Assembly: GCA_017979445.1 (NCBI GenBank)
Contig: CM030718.1
Span: 23,741,021 to 23,805,020 of the forward strand
Direction: 5' to 3'
Origin: Akebia trifoliata
Lineage: Eukaryota; Streptophyta; Magnoliopsida; Ranunculales; Lardizabalaceae
Length of the DNA: 64,000 nt
Of the stretch, positions 31,045 through 42,850 are shown in pieces; position 1 is the stretch's first letter, and the number at the start of each line of letters is the position of its first letter. The notes below the pieces were generated by a model that was not told the DNA's origin, searched no databases, and saw only the letters and a program-made list of their open reading frames with translations. Both the position numbers and the translations under genes were made by a program.

Positions 31045-31440
31045 AAATATGAGTTCGACTAACCTTACAAGTTGTAAGTATTTCGCCCTCACTAATGGTC
31101 TTGGGCTCATCTTGTGACATCCAAAAATATGATCTGATGCTTTTAGGATTGTAGATAAAAACATTCTATGAACTTCAAATAAAGAAATTAAAAAAAAAAA
31201 TTTAATTTTAATTTTAATTTTAAATTTTGGAGGTAGGTAGAAGTTCAATAGTTATTTATTTTCAAAACCTTGGATCAAACTTGTTTTTTAAAAAGAAAAA
31301 AAATTAATATGAGTTTTTCAATGAAATCTATAAAGCTCTGGTGTTGGATTGTTGATGTGGTAATTCATTTGAGCACAAACGACTTTATAATAAAGCCTAA
31401 AATTTTTATTAACCTTGTAAGAAAATCGTTTCTCTTAAAA
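31045..31440. mobile_element. Family A MITE copy 2
   Basis: It shares the order GGGCTCATCTTGTGACATCC, AAATATGATCTGATG, AACATTCTATGAA, AATTTTGGAGGT, CTGGTGTTGGATTG and TGTGGTAATTCATTTGAGCA with 8421-8786. The terminal GTAAG palindromes are decayed. Confidence 0.65.
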
Positions 31441-34400
31441 TATTTGATATAATTTTAATTTAGCACTCTAAAAATTAGATTTTGTAAAAAAATAAAACCT
31501 TATCACAATGGACAAAGATTTCATGGAATAGTCTAGTATGACAGCGGGCAGCCCTCCTTGTTACATGACATGTGGAGTTTTGAATTTATTTCACGAACCT
31601 ATATTTCTCTGTCAAAATTTGAAATACCTCATTGAAAATACCACATGTAATCCAATGGAAGTGATTTCTTCAAACGTACAACTAAGCATGAATCCATGCG
31701 GGTCCATTAATTAAATATTTGTAAGGTTGATTAATCATTTTTCCTTGGTTTATGAGAGAAAACCTAAATTAAAAAGTGGACTAGTCTTTTTATAAATTGG
31801 TCGAGTCACTGGTTAAACTGATTGAATCGATTGAATCATGCGGGCTAATTGATTTTTATAATATTTAGTTTAGCCTTTGTCTTGACTCATAGAAGCTAAC
31901 GGGTCTGATCCAAACTAGTTGGACTCTACTCGGATCAACCGATCCAATTTTTAAACACTAGTCCTAAAGCAATAATAATAATAATAATTCCATTGCATAC
32001 AAAGTAAAGTTGCCCCCCAAAAAATAAGATTTATGACCCAAAAAATACTAATTTCGGATCAAGAAAACCCCAAACACTAAATCCCCACCACAGAATTGGT
32101 AGTTTCGTATAGTTGATATTTTATTTTTAAACCAAACAATGGGCGATAATATGGTTGGATGTGGGACCAACCAACACACTATCCATTACTCACACTGCTA
32201 AGATTCCATAGAAAGAGACGAAACTGTTTCAAGTGAGTGAGAACCAAAGGAACTTTTGAAAATTCGAGATCATAAATAGAGCATTAAATCTCCTTAAAAA
32301 AAGAGAGAAAAATAAATGGGTGAATTACCATTTTGTGAGCTGAAAATGAATTATTTACTATTTCGACTAATTGTCCATTTTAATTACCAAAATGTGAATA
32401 ATCACGTTTTTGTTATAATAAAAAAAAAAAAAAAAATCAAAACAATAATGAATTCGACAATTTTAAAGTGACTATTTCTCAAGTTTAAAGTGACAATTTC
32501 AATTAGTCACTATAAACCTGCTTATGAAATAGTCACTTTAAAAACCTCCGAATTCGTTATCGTAAATTCGTCTAAAGTTGATTACTTTTTCGTAAATATT
32601 CTTAAATGAATAACTATAAAAAGCATAATATGAGGTACAAACTTGAAGTCACTCTAGCACGACTCAAATAGAAAACCTACTAACCTACTTTTCTTATTTG
32701 TTTCATTTTTATTATGAAACATTTTATGATCAACTTGATAGAAGGAAAAAAAAAACCCAACATTTCATGATCAATTTACTTAATATGGTGTGAAAGGCTC
32801 AAAGTTTTAGCCGAATGAAAGAGAATTTGTACTACAAAATAGGAACGACAAATAGAATCTAAAAAAAGTGTACAACGTTAAATGAACCTTATCTTGGACA
32901 ACTTTAGTGGCATGGGAAAAACTTTGAAGCAGGTATTCACTTTAAAATTTTGAAGAAACCCTCTTCATTGGATTACATGTTAGTATTTTTAAGGAGGTGT
33001 TTCTAATTTTATCTGAAATGAAGGGAAGTGAAATAAATTTAAATCACCATGTGTTTTATAAAGAGAAGGGTTTCTCTTTGCAGCACTCTCATTAAAGTAA
33101 AGTGGGCCTTCGAGTTTAAAATTTTTAGAGGCTTTTTACCCTTTTGCATGTGCCGTCTTAGCCACACAAAGGTACAAAACATAAACTAATAAAGATCCAC
33201 AGCTCAAGATAGCTAGAAAAAAATTGTGAAGTACCTATGTTAGGAGAGCAATAATTTTTTATTTTTTATTTTTATTTTTATAAAATAATAAAAGAAATTC
33301 TCATTTACATAAAATGTTTTAATTTTAAAAAGGGTCCGAAATTAAAATGAATAGAGCACCGAAATGAGAATTTTAATAGGTTCATTGATTTTTTTTTTTT
33401 TTTTTTTTTAATACATGAGTGTTTTGGCCTTCGATTTATTAAAATCCACAAAGTTGGAGAAATTTTGCTAGAATTATAATTGGTGGTGGTCATCGATGGG
33501 GTGATTTATTAAGTCACAAATGTAATTTCAAGGAAAGAAGCTAGAGAGTTTTTAAGGATTATTTGATAAAAGGTCTGCTTGTGGCATGGGATCTTTCCTA
33601 TTCCTTCTCTGTATGGTCCACATGGTAGAGGGTGACCTCATCTCAATTAATATTTTTAAAATATTGTCTAGATTGACAAAACGTTAGTTGAAACCGTTTT
33701 AGTCAAATAGATTTGGTTTTTTGTTTTTTTTCTTTCTTGATTAATTTTTCTCTTATCCACCAATAAAAAAATATTTATAATTTTCTATATATATATAAAT
33801 ACCGATTTAGATAATTTCAATAATAAGAAACGAGATGAGTCTGACTAAGATTTTAAAAGCCATGCTTAATTAAGAGAGTTTCTAAATCAAAACTAATTTT
33901 TGCTAACGCCACCCCCAGATATGTATGTTAATTCTTTGGGAATTGGCATATGAAGTGGGATGGAATTAGTAAAAGTTGATGTGGTAATATAATCACTCTT
34001 AATTAACTAAAGACCAATTACTGTGGTGGGTCTATTATCTCAACAGGTGCCGTGAAACTCACGAAAAGAATTTTCCACTAAGTTACATAACACGTGTCTA
34101 AAAATAAACTCGAGAGTAATGATTAAAAATATTTATGAAATTCAAATCGCGAGGGACCCAATGATTGAGATTTTGAGGACCAGTGGGATATCGTCATGAC
34201 GAAAAGCTGGACGCAAACTTGTCTTACTTGGAGACGAACATGTGGGACCCTTAGAGGATCTATGGTGGGTATTCTTTTTTTTTTGATAAGTTCTATGGTG
34301 GGTATTCTTGCAGTTCACATTATTAAATGGGCCTTAAAAAAATAATAAATAAATAAAAGGGACTTGTTAACGTGTGCCGTTATACTTTGGAAATTATATA

Positions 34401-34589
34401 TATATATATATATATAGTGAAAATACCCTTAAAAGCCTCTTTTATTACTAAAATACCCTCAAATGCTTAATCTCAATGTGTATTTGATTAGTGGTTTCTC
34501 TATGTTCGAATTCGAATTGGTTCATCCCTCTAAAATGAATCCAATTCGTACAGATAAGTTCGTAAAAATTATTGAAGTTATTTTAGAGT
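31441..34589. other. Long noncoding stretch; MITE fragment at 32625-32680
   Basis: No gene is recognised. At 32625-32680 ATATGAGGTACAAACTTGAA is the inverse of one end of the MITE at 34728-34903, a lone fragment. A (TA)n tract occurs near 34398, just after TTGTTAACGTGTGCCGTTAT, which recalls the hairpin MITE end at 30663. Longest open frames are about 60 codons and lack motifs. Confidence 0.5.
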
Positions 34590-35170
34590 CCGATTAGTCT
34601 TACTATGTTAGTAAGGATTTCACCCTTTCTCTCACATTTCGACATAAAAAAAACACATGATTTGATGCTTCATAATTTTATTGGACAAAATTCTATGAAA
34701 TTAAAAAAAAAATGATTTAAAAAAGACTCGTGCTGGAATGACCTCAAGATTGTATTTCATATCGCACATCCTAACATGAAAGTATGTGGGAATCATGTAT
34801 GCTTTTTGACTTGTATTTCAATAAAGGCATATATGTTTCATGCACAATTTCACGTCAAGATGTGTGATATGAGGTACAATCTTGAGGTTACTTCAACATT
34901 ATTCTTTCAAAAAAAATTATTTTTCACCAATTAAATCTTAATTTTAAATCTTGGAGTTGAGTGAAAATCTGATAGTTATCCATTTTCAGAACCTTAGATC
35001 CAACCCCTAAAAAAATTATTTTTTTCTTTTGGGGTTGAATTTTTTGATGAAATTTAAAGGATTGTGGTTGTCGATTGTTAATGTGGTAATCCATTTGAGT
35101 ATAATGACCCTTAGTAAGACTTAAAATCTTTACTAAGTTAGTATGGGAAATGTTTCTCTTTATGTCAAGG
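34590..35170. mobile_element. Family A MITE copy 3, interrupted by another MITE
   Basis: Left part TTAGTCTTACTATGTTAGTAAG...ACATGATTTGATGC...ACAAAATTCTATGAAA. Right part (after 34904) AATTTTAAATCTTGGAGTTG...TTAATGTGGTAATCCATTTG...TTAGTAAGACTTAAAATC. The two halves are separated by the ~176-bp element at 34728-34903. Confidence 0.7.
34728..34903. mobile_element. Small hairpin MITE inside family A copy 3
   Basis: TGACCTCAAGATTGTATTTC then ATATCGCACATCCTAACATGAAA on the left is inverted on the right as CACGTCAAGATGTGTGATATGAGG then TACAATCTTGAGGTTAC. This gives ~50-bp inverted repeats with a handful of mismatches. Confidence 0.75.
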
Positions 35171-35232
35171 GTGTTGTAATTCATTGATTTCAATTCTTTA
35201 AATTTATTTTGATTCATAGTTATTTCTAAATA

Positions 35233-35755
35233 TTTTGAGAGTTGTAGAGACAACTTTCCAAATATTTAGTCCCACATCAAATTAAGAAAAGAGTTGTGTT
35301 CAACTAAGATTTTCTAGCAGGTTGCATCTATTGACATTTGATTTGTTAAGCTTTTCTATATCGTTGGGCCTCTTGGCTATAAAAGAGGTCTTGTCATAGT
35401 GTTTGAGATACACATTAAATGATTTCCGATCTCTCTCTCTCTTTCTACCTCTCTTCTTTATATTATCAACCGTGCTATTATTCTCTTTAAACTATTCCTG
35501 TTGTTTGTACAATAATTAGTCTAATCTTATTCAATTGTAAATCTATTACTTTCGAGTACACGATTAACAAAGTGTAATTGTTGAATCTTGGAGACCAGCT
35601 GCACAAAGGAGAATATCCTAAGGGGGCGAAATTGATTTTAAGGATAAGTAATTCTCCGTGTCTCAATTACAAATTGATAAGTCCTTCTAATTTTTGTTTA
35701 TTTAAATATATTACTATTTAGGTTTTATATATTTCAAGAACACGAAACCAATTGA
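35233..35755 (+). repeat. Possible solo LTR with TATA box
   Basis: AGTCCCACATCAAATTAAG, a TATA box (GGCTATAAAAGAGG, 35377-35384), a CT-rich initiator zone, and a downstream CTTGGAGACCAGCTGCAC/TCTCCGTGTC region are arranged as in many plant LTRs. I could not fix TG and CA termini or a 5-bp duplication, so the limits are approximate. An orphan promoter is the alternative. Confidence 0.35.
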
Positions 35756-35954
35756 AAATCAAACTCATATGCGTTATTTGAACCCACCTAGATGCTCGTC
35801 TCAACCACTTTATTGCTTTCACCCACCATCCCCTATCAAATCTGATTTGAGTCTCCTCCTCTAATTGTTCAAATTCCTTCTTCTTCTTTTTCTCTTCACT
35901 CTCATTCGCCTCTCCTTGTTTCTCATTTTTCTATTTCTTTGAAGTTTTGTAGGT

Positions 35955-36018
35955 TTCAACAAAACCACATGATTATTGAGGATAAAATTCTATGAATTTT
36001 AAAAAATAATTCAATATA
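35955..36018. mobile_element. Left part of family A MITE copy 4
   Basis: AAAACCACATGATTATTGAG and GATAAAATTCTATGAATTTT match the body of family A. The copy is interrupted at ~36019 by element B10 and resumes at ~36640. Confidence 0.55.
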
Positions 36019-36024
36019 TATAAA

Positions 36025-36633
36025 GGGCAGATCAGGGGACATAAGTGAAAACATATGTAAAAACAAGGATTTTTCAAAATATGAGTTAGAAGTTTCAAAT
36101 TGAGCTGATTTTTTTGTGTGAGGATGATCTCTATGATGATGAGAAGATCATCCTTACAAAAAATAACTGATTCTAAAACTTCTAAATCCGTCAAAAGTGA
36201 TTTACAAATTATTGGTAAAAAATTGATGGTCCATATTCAAAATCACTTTTGATGGGGTTAGAAGTTTTAGATTGGGCTGATATTTAAAAAAAAAATGATC
36301 TTCTCATAAAAGAGATGATGATCTCTATAATGAGGAGTTTTGGAATTGATTGATTTTTTGTGATGATGATCTCTATGATGAGGAGATCATCATCACCAAA
36401 AATCAGCCCATTCTGAAACTTCTAAACCTATCAAAAATGATTTATAAAAATCAGACGAGCCACGATTCTTCAACTTGTAAATTAGGGTTAAAAGTTTCAA
36501 AATGAACTGATATTTGGTGAGGATGATCTTTTCATCATAGAGATCACCCTCACAAAAAATCAGCCTATTCAAAAACTTCAAACCCATGTTTTCAAAAATG
36601 TTTGGCTCTTTTTAAGGCCTCCGAATGCTCCCC
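36025..36633. mobile_element. Nested-palindrome element B10 (three modules), chimeric ends
   Basis: Left GGGCAGATCAGGGGACATAA recalls B2 (GTGAAAACATATGTAAAAAC). The right end, inverted, GGGGAGCATTCGGAGGCC then AAAAAGAGCCAAACAT, recalls B5. The modules around 36090-36185, 36255-36420 and 36490-36590 are more diverged than in other copies. A short TA tract lies at the right border. It sits inside a family A MITE. Confidence 0.72.
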
Positions 36634-36639
36634 TATATA

Positions 36640-36885
36640 TATATTTTACCATTTAATTTTAAATTTGAGAGTTTCATGGAAGATTGGTAGTTGTCCATTT
36701 TAAAAACCTTGGATGAAGCAATAATTTTAAAAAATTAAAAAAAAAATTTAATATCAATTTTTCCATTAAATCTAGAGGGCTGTTGTGGTGTTGGATTTAC
36801 CAATGTGGTAATACTTTTGAGCTCAACGACTCTTAGTAAGAGTTAAAATCTTACCAAAGGATCGTTTTTCTATCAAAGAATCCAT
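36640..36885. mobile_element. Right part of family A MITE copy 4
   Basis: AATTTTAAATTTGAGAGTTT, AGGGCTGTTGTGGTGTTGGA, CAATGTGGTAATACTTTTGAGC and CTTAGTAAGAGTTAAAATCTTAC match the right half of copy 1. Confidence 0.7.
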
Positions 36886-36992
36886 CTCTTCTGCTGGCAT
36901 TTAATGAGAGAACTACTCTATATTGGGAGTCCAACTTTAAACTTCCTCCTGAATGTATACAATAAAGACTCAAATCACCACACTGATCCATC

Positions 36993-36998
36993 CACGTG
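36993..36998 (+). promoter_or_regulatory. G-box CACGTG upstream of small gene 2
   Basis: TCCACGTGTCC lies ~220 bp before the ATG; a second ACGTGTCC occurs at ~37050. In plants this core (ABRE/G-box) is bound by bZIP and bHLH factors. That it acts on this gene is inference. Confidence 0.4.
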
Positions 36999-37142
36999 TC
37001 CCAATTACAATGAAGGATCACCAAAATGGTGAAAAATAGTTTTTTAAGTTTATACGACGTGTCCCAAACTGAAAGTTAGTCTTAGGAAATGTTCTTGGAG
37101 ACATTACCCACCAAGAAATTTCCTTTTCTTAAAACTCTGATT

Positions 37143-37150
37143 CCTATAAA
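37143..37150 (+). promoter_or_regulatory. TATA box of small gene 2
   Basis: CCTATAAAACC about 70 bp before the ATG at 37216, followed by a CT-rich initiator-like stretch (TCTTCTCTTCTTTTCTTC). Confidence 0.65.
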
Positions 37151-37215
37151 ACCCAACTTACTCTTCTCTTCTTTTCTTCATCTTCACCAAGCTTCAATTA
37201 ATTATATCTATTTCA

Positions 37216-37524
37216 ATGTCTCAGGGAAATGCAAGGTTTCCACCAAAGAGAGGACAGATCAAAGCCAAAATTTTCAAGAAAATTGTCTTCTCAATCATGG
37301 GTTTGTTTTCTAAGAAAAAGTGGATGATGGGGAAGAAGAAGAAGAAGTTGATGAAGCCAAGCTCTGCTTCATCTATTGCAGCTCCAGAGGACAATCTCCA
37401 AGTCCTAGAAGGCCAAATCCATTGGGGTCTTCTGAATTGGGCAGATGTTGTTCTTATTGATGAATTGGATGATATCCTTCTCTGTAAGTTACAGGGAGAG
37501 GGTCTTGTAGTAGATGAGATCTGA
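37216..37524 (+). CDS. Small basic plant protein of unknown function, paralogue 2 (102 aa)
   Basis: The ATG at 37216 lies in a good context after a TATA box and a CT-rich leader. Residues ~7-20 (RFPPKRGQIKAKIF), ~29-44 (GLFSKKKWMMGKKKKK) and the C-terminal acidic block (LEGQIHWGLLNWADVVLIDEL, then DILL and LQGEGLVVDEI) align with the protein at 17690. The N-terminal half is strongly basic and the C-terminal third acidic, with no signal peptide or membrane segment. Conservation of blocks between two diverged copies suggests selection on at least one of them. This copy looks the more intact. Function is unknown to me; no catalytic motif is visible. The mRNA is probably intronless and terminates within the repeat-rich sequence after 37530. 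Confidence 0.72.
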   Translation: MSQGNARFPPKRGQIKAKIFKKIVFSIMGLFSKKKWMMGKKKKKLMKPSSASSIAAPEDNLQVLEGQIHWGLLNWADVVLIDELDDILLCKLQGEGLVVDEI

Positions 37525-37676
37525 TTTAAGTTGTAGAAGCAGGGGTGTCTGTTTTATCATGACTCTGTTTTTTTTTTTTTTTTTCACTGTTTTAAAAAGC
37601 TTTGGAGAGGTTGGATTGGTGGAGGCATATATTAGAGATGATGGGTTTGTGTTTTTTAATTGAAAGGTGTATCTTT

Positions 37677-37784
37677 TTAATTTTAATTTTATTTAAGTAT
37701 GAATCTTCTTCCCCTGCATCTATAAGACTGTTAATTTTAATTTTATTCAAGTATGAATCTTCTTCCCCTGCATCTATAAGACTG
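37677..37784 (+). repeat. 54-bp direct duplication in the 3' flank of small gene 2
   Basis: Two adjacent copies of TTAATTTTAATTTTATTYAAG followed by TATGAATCTTCTTCCCCTGC and ATCTATAAGACTG (37677-37730 and 37731-37784), differing at one base. Confidence 0.95.
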
Positions 37785-39700
37785 TGTTAAGTTTATTGTT
37801 GTTGTTTGTTTATGTTGAGTTTAAGATTTCTTTTTTTTTTTCCTTTGAATGTGTGTGTGTGTGTGTGTGAGTGAGAGAGCTAGAGAGAGTTAAGTTACTA
37901 ATGGGTTAAAGTCTTAAAGATGGTTGAATTTTAGTAAAAACTTATAGTCTGGTCCTTTGGCTACTTTTATGGAATTTTAGACTTCTTTGGGAATTTTTTG
38001 AGGAAATATTGGTTTACAAGATCTGACTTCCAATTTCTTCAATCTGGATTGTTGAAATCTAACCTAATTGATTTGAATTATCATTGGCTTCATGTAAAGA
38101 AATCCTCTTAATGAGAGAAGCGGAGAGAAGAGGAGAAGAGAGAAACCCATGAAGGGAAGAGAAGAGAAAGAAGAGAAACTCAGTTTCTCTGCACCATGTT
38201 TGGATTGACAGAAGAGAAATTGGAACAATTTTGAAAATTTATAATGTCTTAAAAGAGTTCTAGGGGCAGAGTGGAAATTATAAATAATTTTTAAAGGATT
38301 TCTGTCCAAATCTCTCCACTTTTGGATAGAAAGAAAACTTCCCCTTTTCTCTTCTCTCTTCACTTAACAATCCAAACAAGAGAAATGGAGAGAAATTCAT
38401 TTATTTTCTCTTCTCATCTATCCATTTCTCTCAATCCAAACAAAACGTAAGGGACTGTGTTTGCCTATCTGGAAAATGATTTTTCTCAAAACTACAAATT
38501 TTCAGATATGTTATGTAGCACTTTTTTTTTCTTGAGAATGATCTTTCCGGTTAAAGCAATTCCCATCCTTTTGCCTATCTTACCTTTTTAGAAATTAATT
38601 TTTCCTTCTCCTAATATTTTCCTATCATGATTAGCCCCACCTTCAAAACTAAAAAGTCAACAATTGACTTCTTCATTTTACTATGTGCAATCCAAAGGAA
38701 GAATTCATTTTCATAAGTAGGAATTTATTTTCCCTTGAAAATGAATTCCTTACCATCATACAACCCCAAGAGTTTATCTAAAAGAACTTCTGCATTCCAA
38801 AATAGATTCATAAGGTACTATTCCTTGTGGAATTTCACGATATGGGTTGATTAGAAGATTTGCAATCGAACACAAGCAGAGGATTTGCTGAAAATCGTTT
38901 TCCACAAAAACATTTTCTTCCCAAGTTTTTAGGGATTATTGGGCATGATAGATTATAGAGACATACATCCATTTTTATTTCCTAGAAAGGTTAAGAAAAG
39001 ACAGAATTTTTGTGAGAATTGAAGTTGGTGATCGACTGATTGTTGATAAGGGAATTGGACTTTAACCATAGATTGAGGCCATTTCTTTCTCATTTCTGTG
39101 TTTAGTCATTTTCAGATTAATTTTTGTCAAAGTCAAAAGATTTTCTCACACTAGCCCTTATTCTCTCTTTCTCATCTCACCAATGATTGGCCATAAAATT
39201 TGTCAATTTGGTCGGGCCAAGATAGAACCCTACTTCAATTTGGTTGGATCCATTTATGTTTGTAAAAACTAAAAACAATTAAATGTGTATATATATATTA
39301 TTTAAATACCTTTATTTAAATATTAGATATAATTCTAATTTAGCACTCCAAAAATTTATAAAAAAAATTAGGTTACATAAATCAATAAAACCTTATTATA
39401 AGGGCTAAATACATTAAGTTTCTCATTTGGGTCATGAGGCTTGCTACATTGGTCTGTTACCTACCAAAGAAACTTCAATGTTAAATGGTTATGATTTTGG
39501 ATATATATATATATATTCAACGCAACTATATATAAAATAGCAAGGAAAGGAGAAAAGGGAAAAGAGAAGAAAAGGACACCATGATTAATGTGGTTCGCAA
39601 CTAATTAATACCTATATCTAGAAATGGATCAAAACCTTTTTATTTTAAGATCAAATAACAATAAGAAGAAACACTCGTGTTTTAATCCCAAACCCAATTT
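37785..39700. other. Noncoding; (GT)n and a polypurine foldback-like segment
   Basis: A (GT)n tract is at ~37851-37869. At 38100-38455 purine-rich GAGAGAAGCGGAGAGAAGAG is loosely inverted at the right end (CTCTTCTCATCTATCCATTTCTC) with TTTGGATTGA-type motifs, suggesting an old MITE. No gene is seen. Confidence 0.45.
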
Positions 39701-40101
39701 CTAAAGCCATTATAGCCTTTTTCCCATCTCTTTCAAAACTTACAAGAAAATAACCCAAGTATGTAAAATTAACCTTACTATTGTTATTTACAGGATTACA
39801 AAAGAGGAACTTATTCAAGTCGTTAGATTAAAGCTCAAGAAGCAGATCCTTTGCAGCACACTGTTGCACAATTTCAATGGATGACAGAACTATATTAGAA
39901 AAGAATTAACATCTCAGCCTTCTTGAGATCATGACTTTGCTCTGATTTAAAAATAAATAAATAAAAATTCAAAAAATAATATTTTTTTCTCCAAATCCAC
40001 GTCTTTAAAAATGAATGGCTACTGAACTCTCAATAGTTTAAAAGTGATATCTAATTGTGCCACTAATGTGGTGCTCTTTCAACCCTTGAAACTATGCTAT
40101 A

Positions 40102-40810
40102 CACAACAGGAAAATTGATATATAGCGACGGGATTTAGCAACGGTAAAATTGTATCCGTTGGTGTAGAGGACTTATAGTGACGGATCAAAAAATATTTCG
40201 TCGGTATAGAGTTTATTTTCTCATTTTTTTTCCCTCTCCTTACGTTTTCCTTAGTTTTTTTTCCCTCTCCTTTTGTTTTCCTTATTTTTTTTTCCCTCCA
40301 ACCAAACGAGCTCTCTGCCTCTCTATCGAATTTGAGAGAAAAAAAGTATATTTCTTTTTGTCGAAAATGAACTCTCGATCTCCGTTTTTTTATCCGAAGA
40401 GATCGAACTGATCCGAAGAAAGTGCTGATTAGGGACGAAGAGAGAGCTGATTAGGGACGAAGATTTGATCCGAAGAGATCGAGCTGATTAGGGACAAAGA
40501 GATCGATTCGTTTAACAATTTCAGATTTTCGACTAGAGGTCTAGGGTTTCTCATCGATCAAATCAAGGTAAATATATCTTTGTGTTTTATTTTATTTTCC
40601 TAGTTGATTCCGCAAAACCTAATCAAAATTTGCTTCTTCAACAGGTGTTGTTGCTGCGAGAATTTTCTATTTCGATCAAACAAATATCGACGCGACCAAC
40701 TCCGACAAGGGCCGATGAATAACCTATCCATTGGTATAATATTCTACGACGGACTTGTGTGGATTTAGCGACTGATCTAACCGTCAGTATAAGTCTCTTT
40801 TCTAGTAGTG
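40102..40810. mobile_element. Non-autonomous CACTA element, 709 bp, ATA target duplication
   Basis: Left CACAACAGGAAAATTGATAT (a variant of CACTACAAGAAAATT) and right end TTTTCTAGTAGTG (inverse of CACTACTAGAAAA). ATA flanks both ends (40099-40101 and 40811-40813). Subterminal repeats GCGACGGGATTTAGCAACGG, GTGACGGATC and ACGACGGACTT face inward. Inside is a CT-rich leader with a GATCGA(G/A)CTGATTAGGGACGA repeat and a GGTAAATAT splice-donor-like site. There is no transposase frame. It sits within dispersed segment F. Confidence 0.82.
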
Positions 40811-40884
40811 ATAGGAATCGTGCACTACAAAGGATCCTCTTCCTAAAACTTAACCTAACAATCTAGTTGAAAGACTGATAAATA

Positions 40885-41345
40885 ATCGAAAGTTAGATTC
40901 ATTGTCAATTTTTGCATGAAAATAGATATAAGCTTAGAATGGCTAACTCAAATATAACTTTATATTTGAAATATGTATGATGAACCATTATACCTCTTCC
41001 TAGATAAAAAGGGATCATGATCTCTATTTTCACAAATCTCATAGGTTGTAACATACATGTGTCATGGTGTCATAACGGGATCCTTCGCCGATGGTGGGTA
41101 TCTCCTTTTTTCATATATCTACAAATGTCTGGGTGGCTATCCCTTTTGGTGCAATGAAATGTGTAGCTTAGAATTAATGAAAATTCCGTACATTAGGTTC
41201 GACTATTTAGTAATCCCTTTGATCTCAGTGTATAAAATTTCTTGTGTGACTTGAACCTAGGTCAATGGGTCAGACTTGAGTTACGTTGGGTCAAGTTGAA
41301 ATGCATTTCACATTAAAAACATCCCCAGATATGGAAAAATCTTCC
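40885..41345. repeat. Dispersed segment F copy 2
   Basis: TTAGATTCATTGTCAATTTT, ACTTTATATTTGAAATATGT, TCCTAGATAAAAAGGGATCATG and TAACATACATG are collinear with 13165-13450. Short open frames here differ from those of the other copy. Confidence 0.7.
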
Positions 41346-41399
41346 CGAGGTTTGGGTGAGGTAATTTCAAGTCTAAGAACAGTAAGTCATATTGGACCC

Positions 41400-41911
41400 A
41401 TTTTTATTCAGATATGTTCCAATGATTCAAACCCGCTAAATTCGATTTTTTGTACCACTCAGATTTCCCATTTTATGCCCCACTTCATCCCATACCAAAC
41501 CATTAGTATACAATAGGGCCATCAACGGATACTTATCGTTTCGGATACACCTATGTCCAAATTCAAATCCAAAAAATGTATTTGATATTCGAATTTGTAG
41601 AGGAAAAAAATCTCAATTTTTTCCCAAATCCAACATAAATTTGATTATTAACGAAAAATAAATCTAGATATATACAAAAAAGTCAAATTCATTGGTTAAA
41701 CATCTAAATCATCCAAAATTACCAAAACCAACTCCAAACAAAAACCCTAAATCATATAATTTCAATTTCTAACAAATAATAGAGGGAAATAAAATTAGAT
41801 TGTGAGGGCTTTAATTTTACGTGCAAGGATGTAAAATTTTTTAAAAAAATGAAGAAAATTATTAAATTCACTAAGAGTCACTTGAGTTAGTTGGAGAGAG
41901 AGAGAGAGAGA
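41400..41911. other. Noncoding; (GA)n at its right edge
   Basis: No gene is recognised. A (GA)n run (41894-41910) abuts the TRIM-like element. Confidence 0.5.
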
Positions 41912-42850
41912 TGTAGAATTATGAAATTTTTTGATAATTGTTGGATGAATATTATATGAATCTTAATAAGATACTTATAGGTATTACATCAACAATAATA
42001 GGGAAACCATTAAACAAAAAAAAAAAAACAATGATAGGGAAACTGGCCTAATATAAATATTCTAATTTATTAGAACTTCCTAATGTAGAATATCCTAATT
42101 GATATTTCTACATATATTATTTTCTAAGATTCCCTTTCTTTTGAGATGAGATACAATGTATCTCACGTATCATAATATGTTGCATTCGGATCTCTAACAT
42201 CCTCCCACAGTTGCATGATCTTTTGAAGAAGGAATATACAATTGGTTTCTCCGAATAATTTCTCTTGATCTCATTAAGTAACACGTTATTAGATCTCCAA
42301 AAATCCAATTCTACTTCTTGGTGGTCATTGCTTGTATGTGAAGTACATCATTGTCACATCTCGCTCTTTTTTTTTTTTTTTTTTGAGTCTGTTCGAGCCG
42401 ATGGCTTACAAGACTAGGTCTATCACGATCTTTCCCAAGAGCAAAGAAATTAAGATTATGTGATTTAAATGAAAGAACTCTTGTTGGAGAGATTTTTTTT
42501 TTTTTTAAGGAAAAAAAAATGAGACCGTAAGAAATGAATATATAGATGTGGGAGATTTGTAGAGTAATAGAAGAAGATGTGATTTTATTGAAGAAAATAA
42601 TAATAATAATGTAAAAAAATTGGTTTGGATTCGTCAATGGCGGTGGCGCCATGGCCTAAGAACGACGCTCCAAGATCGATGTGCTCAGTGGTGTTTGAGC
42701 TCTGATACCATGTGTAAGAACTGAGTCTGTTAAGAATTTTTGTAGAGATTACATCAACTAAGATATGGAAACTAGCATAATATATAAATATTATACTTTA
42801 TTAGAATTTCTTAATATAGAATATCTTAATTGATATTGATACATATGCAA
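41912..42850 (-). mobile_element. Miniature LTR retroelement (TRIM-like), minus strand
   Basis: Two related ~140-290-bp segments (41912-42199 and 42711-42848) share TTACATCAAC, TAAATATT(C/A)TA, TTATTAGAA(C/T)TTC, AGAATATC(C/T)TAATTGATAT. On the minus strand the right copy is followed by TGGTATCAGAGC (42699-42710), the initiator-Met tRNA primer site used by many copia-type elements. The left copy is preceded by a purine tract CTGTGGGAGGA (42200-42210). The ~500-bp interior has no gag or pol frame, so it needs proteins in trans. The outer part of the right LTR is lost where segment E begins (~42845). Confidence 0.72.

Noticed and set aside
42311..42652. 113-codon minus-strand frame in the TRIM-like interior
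   Set aside because: Rich in poly-K/F from homopolymer runs; no gag or pol motif.
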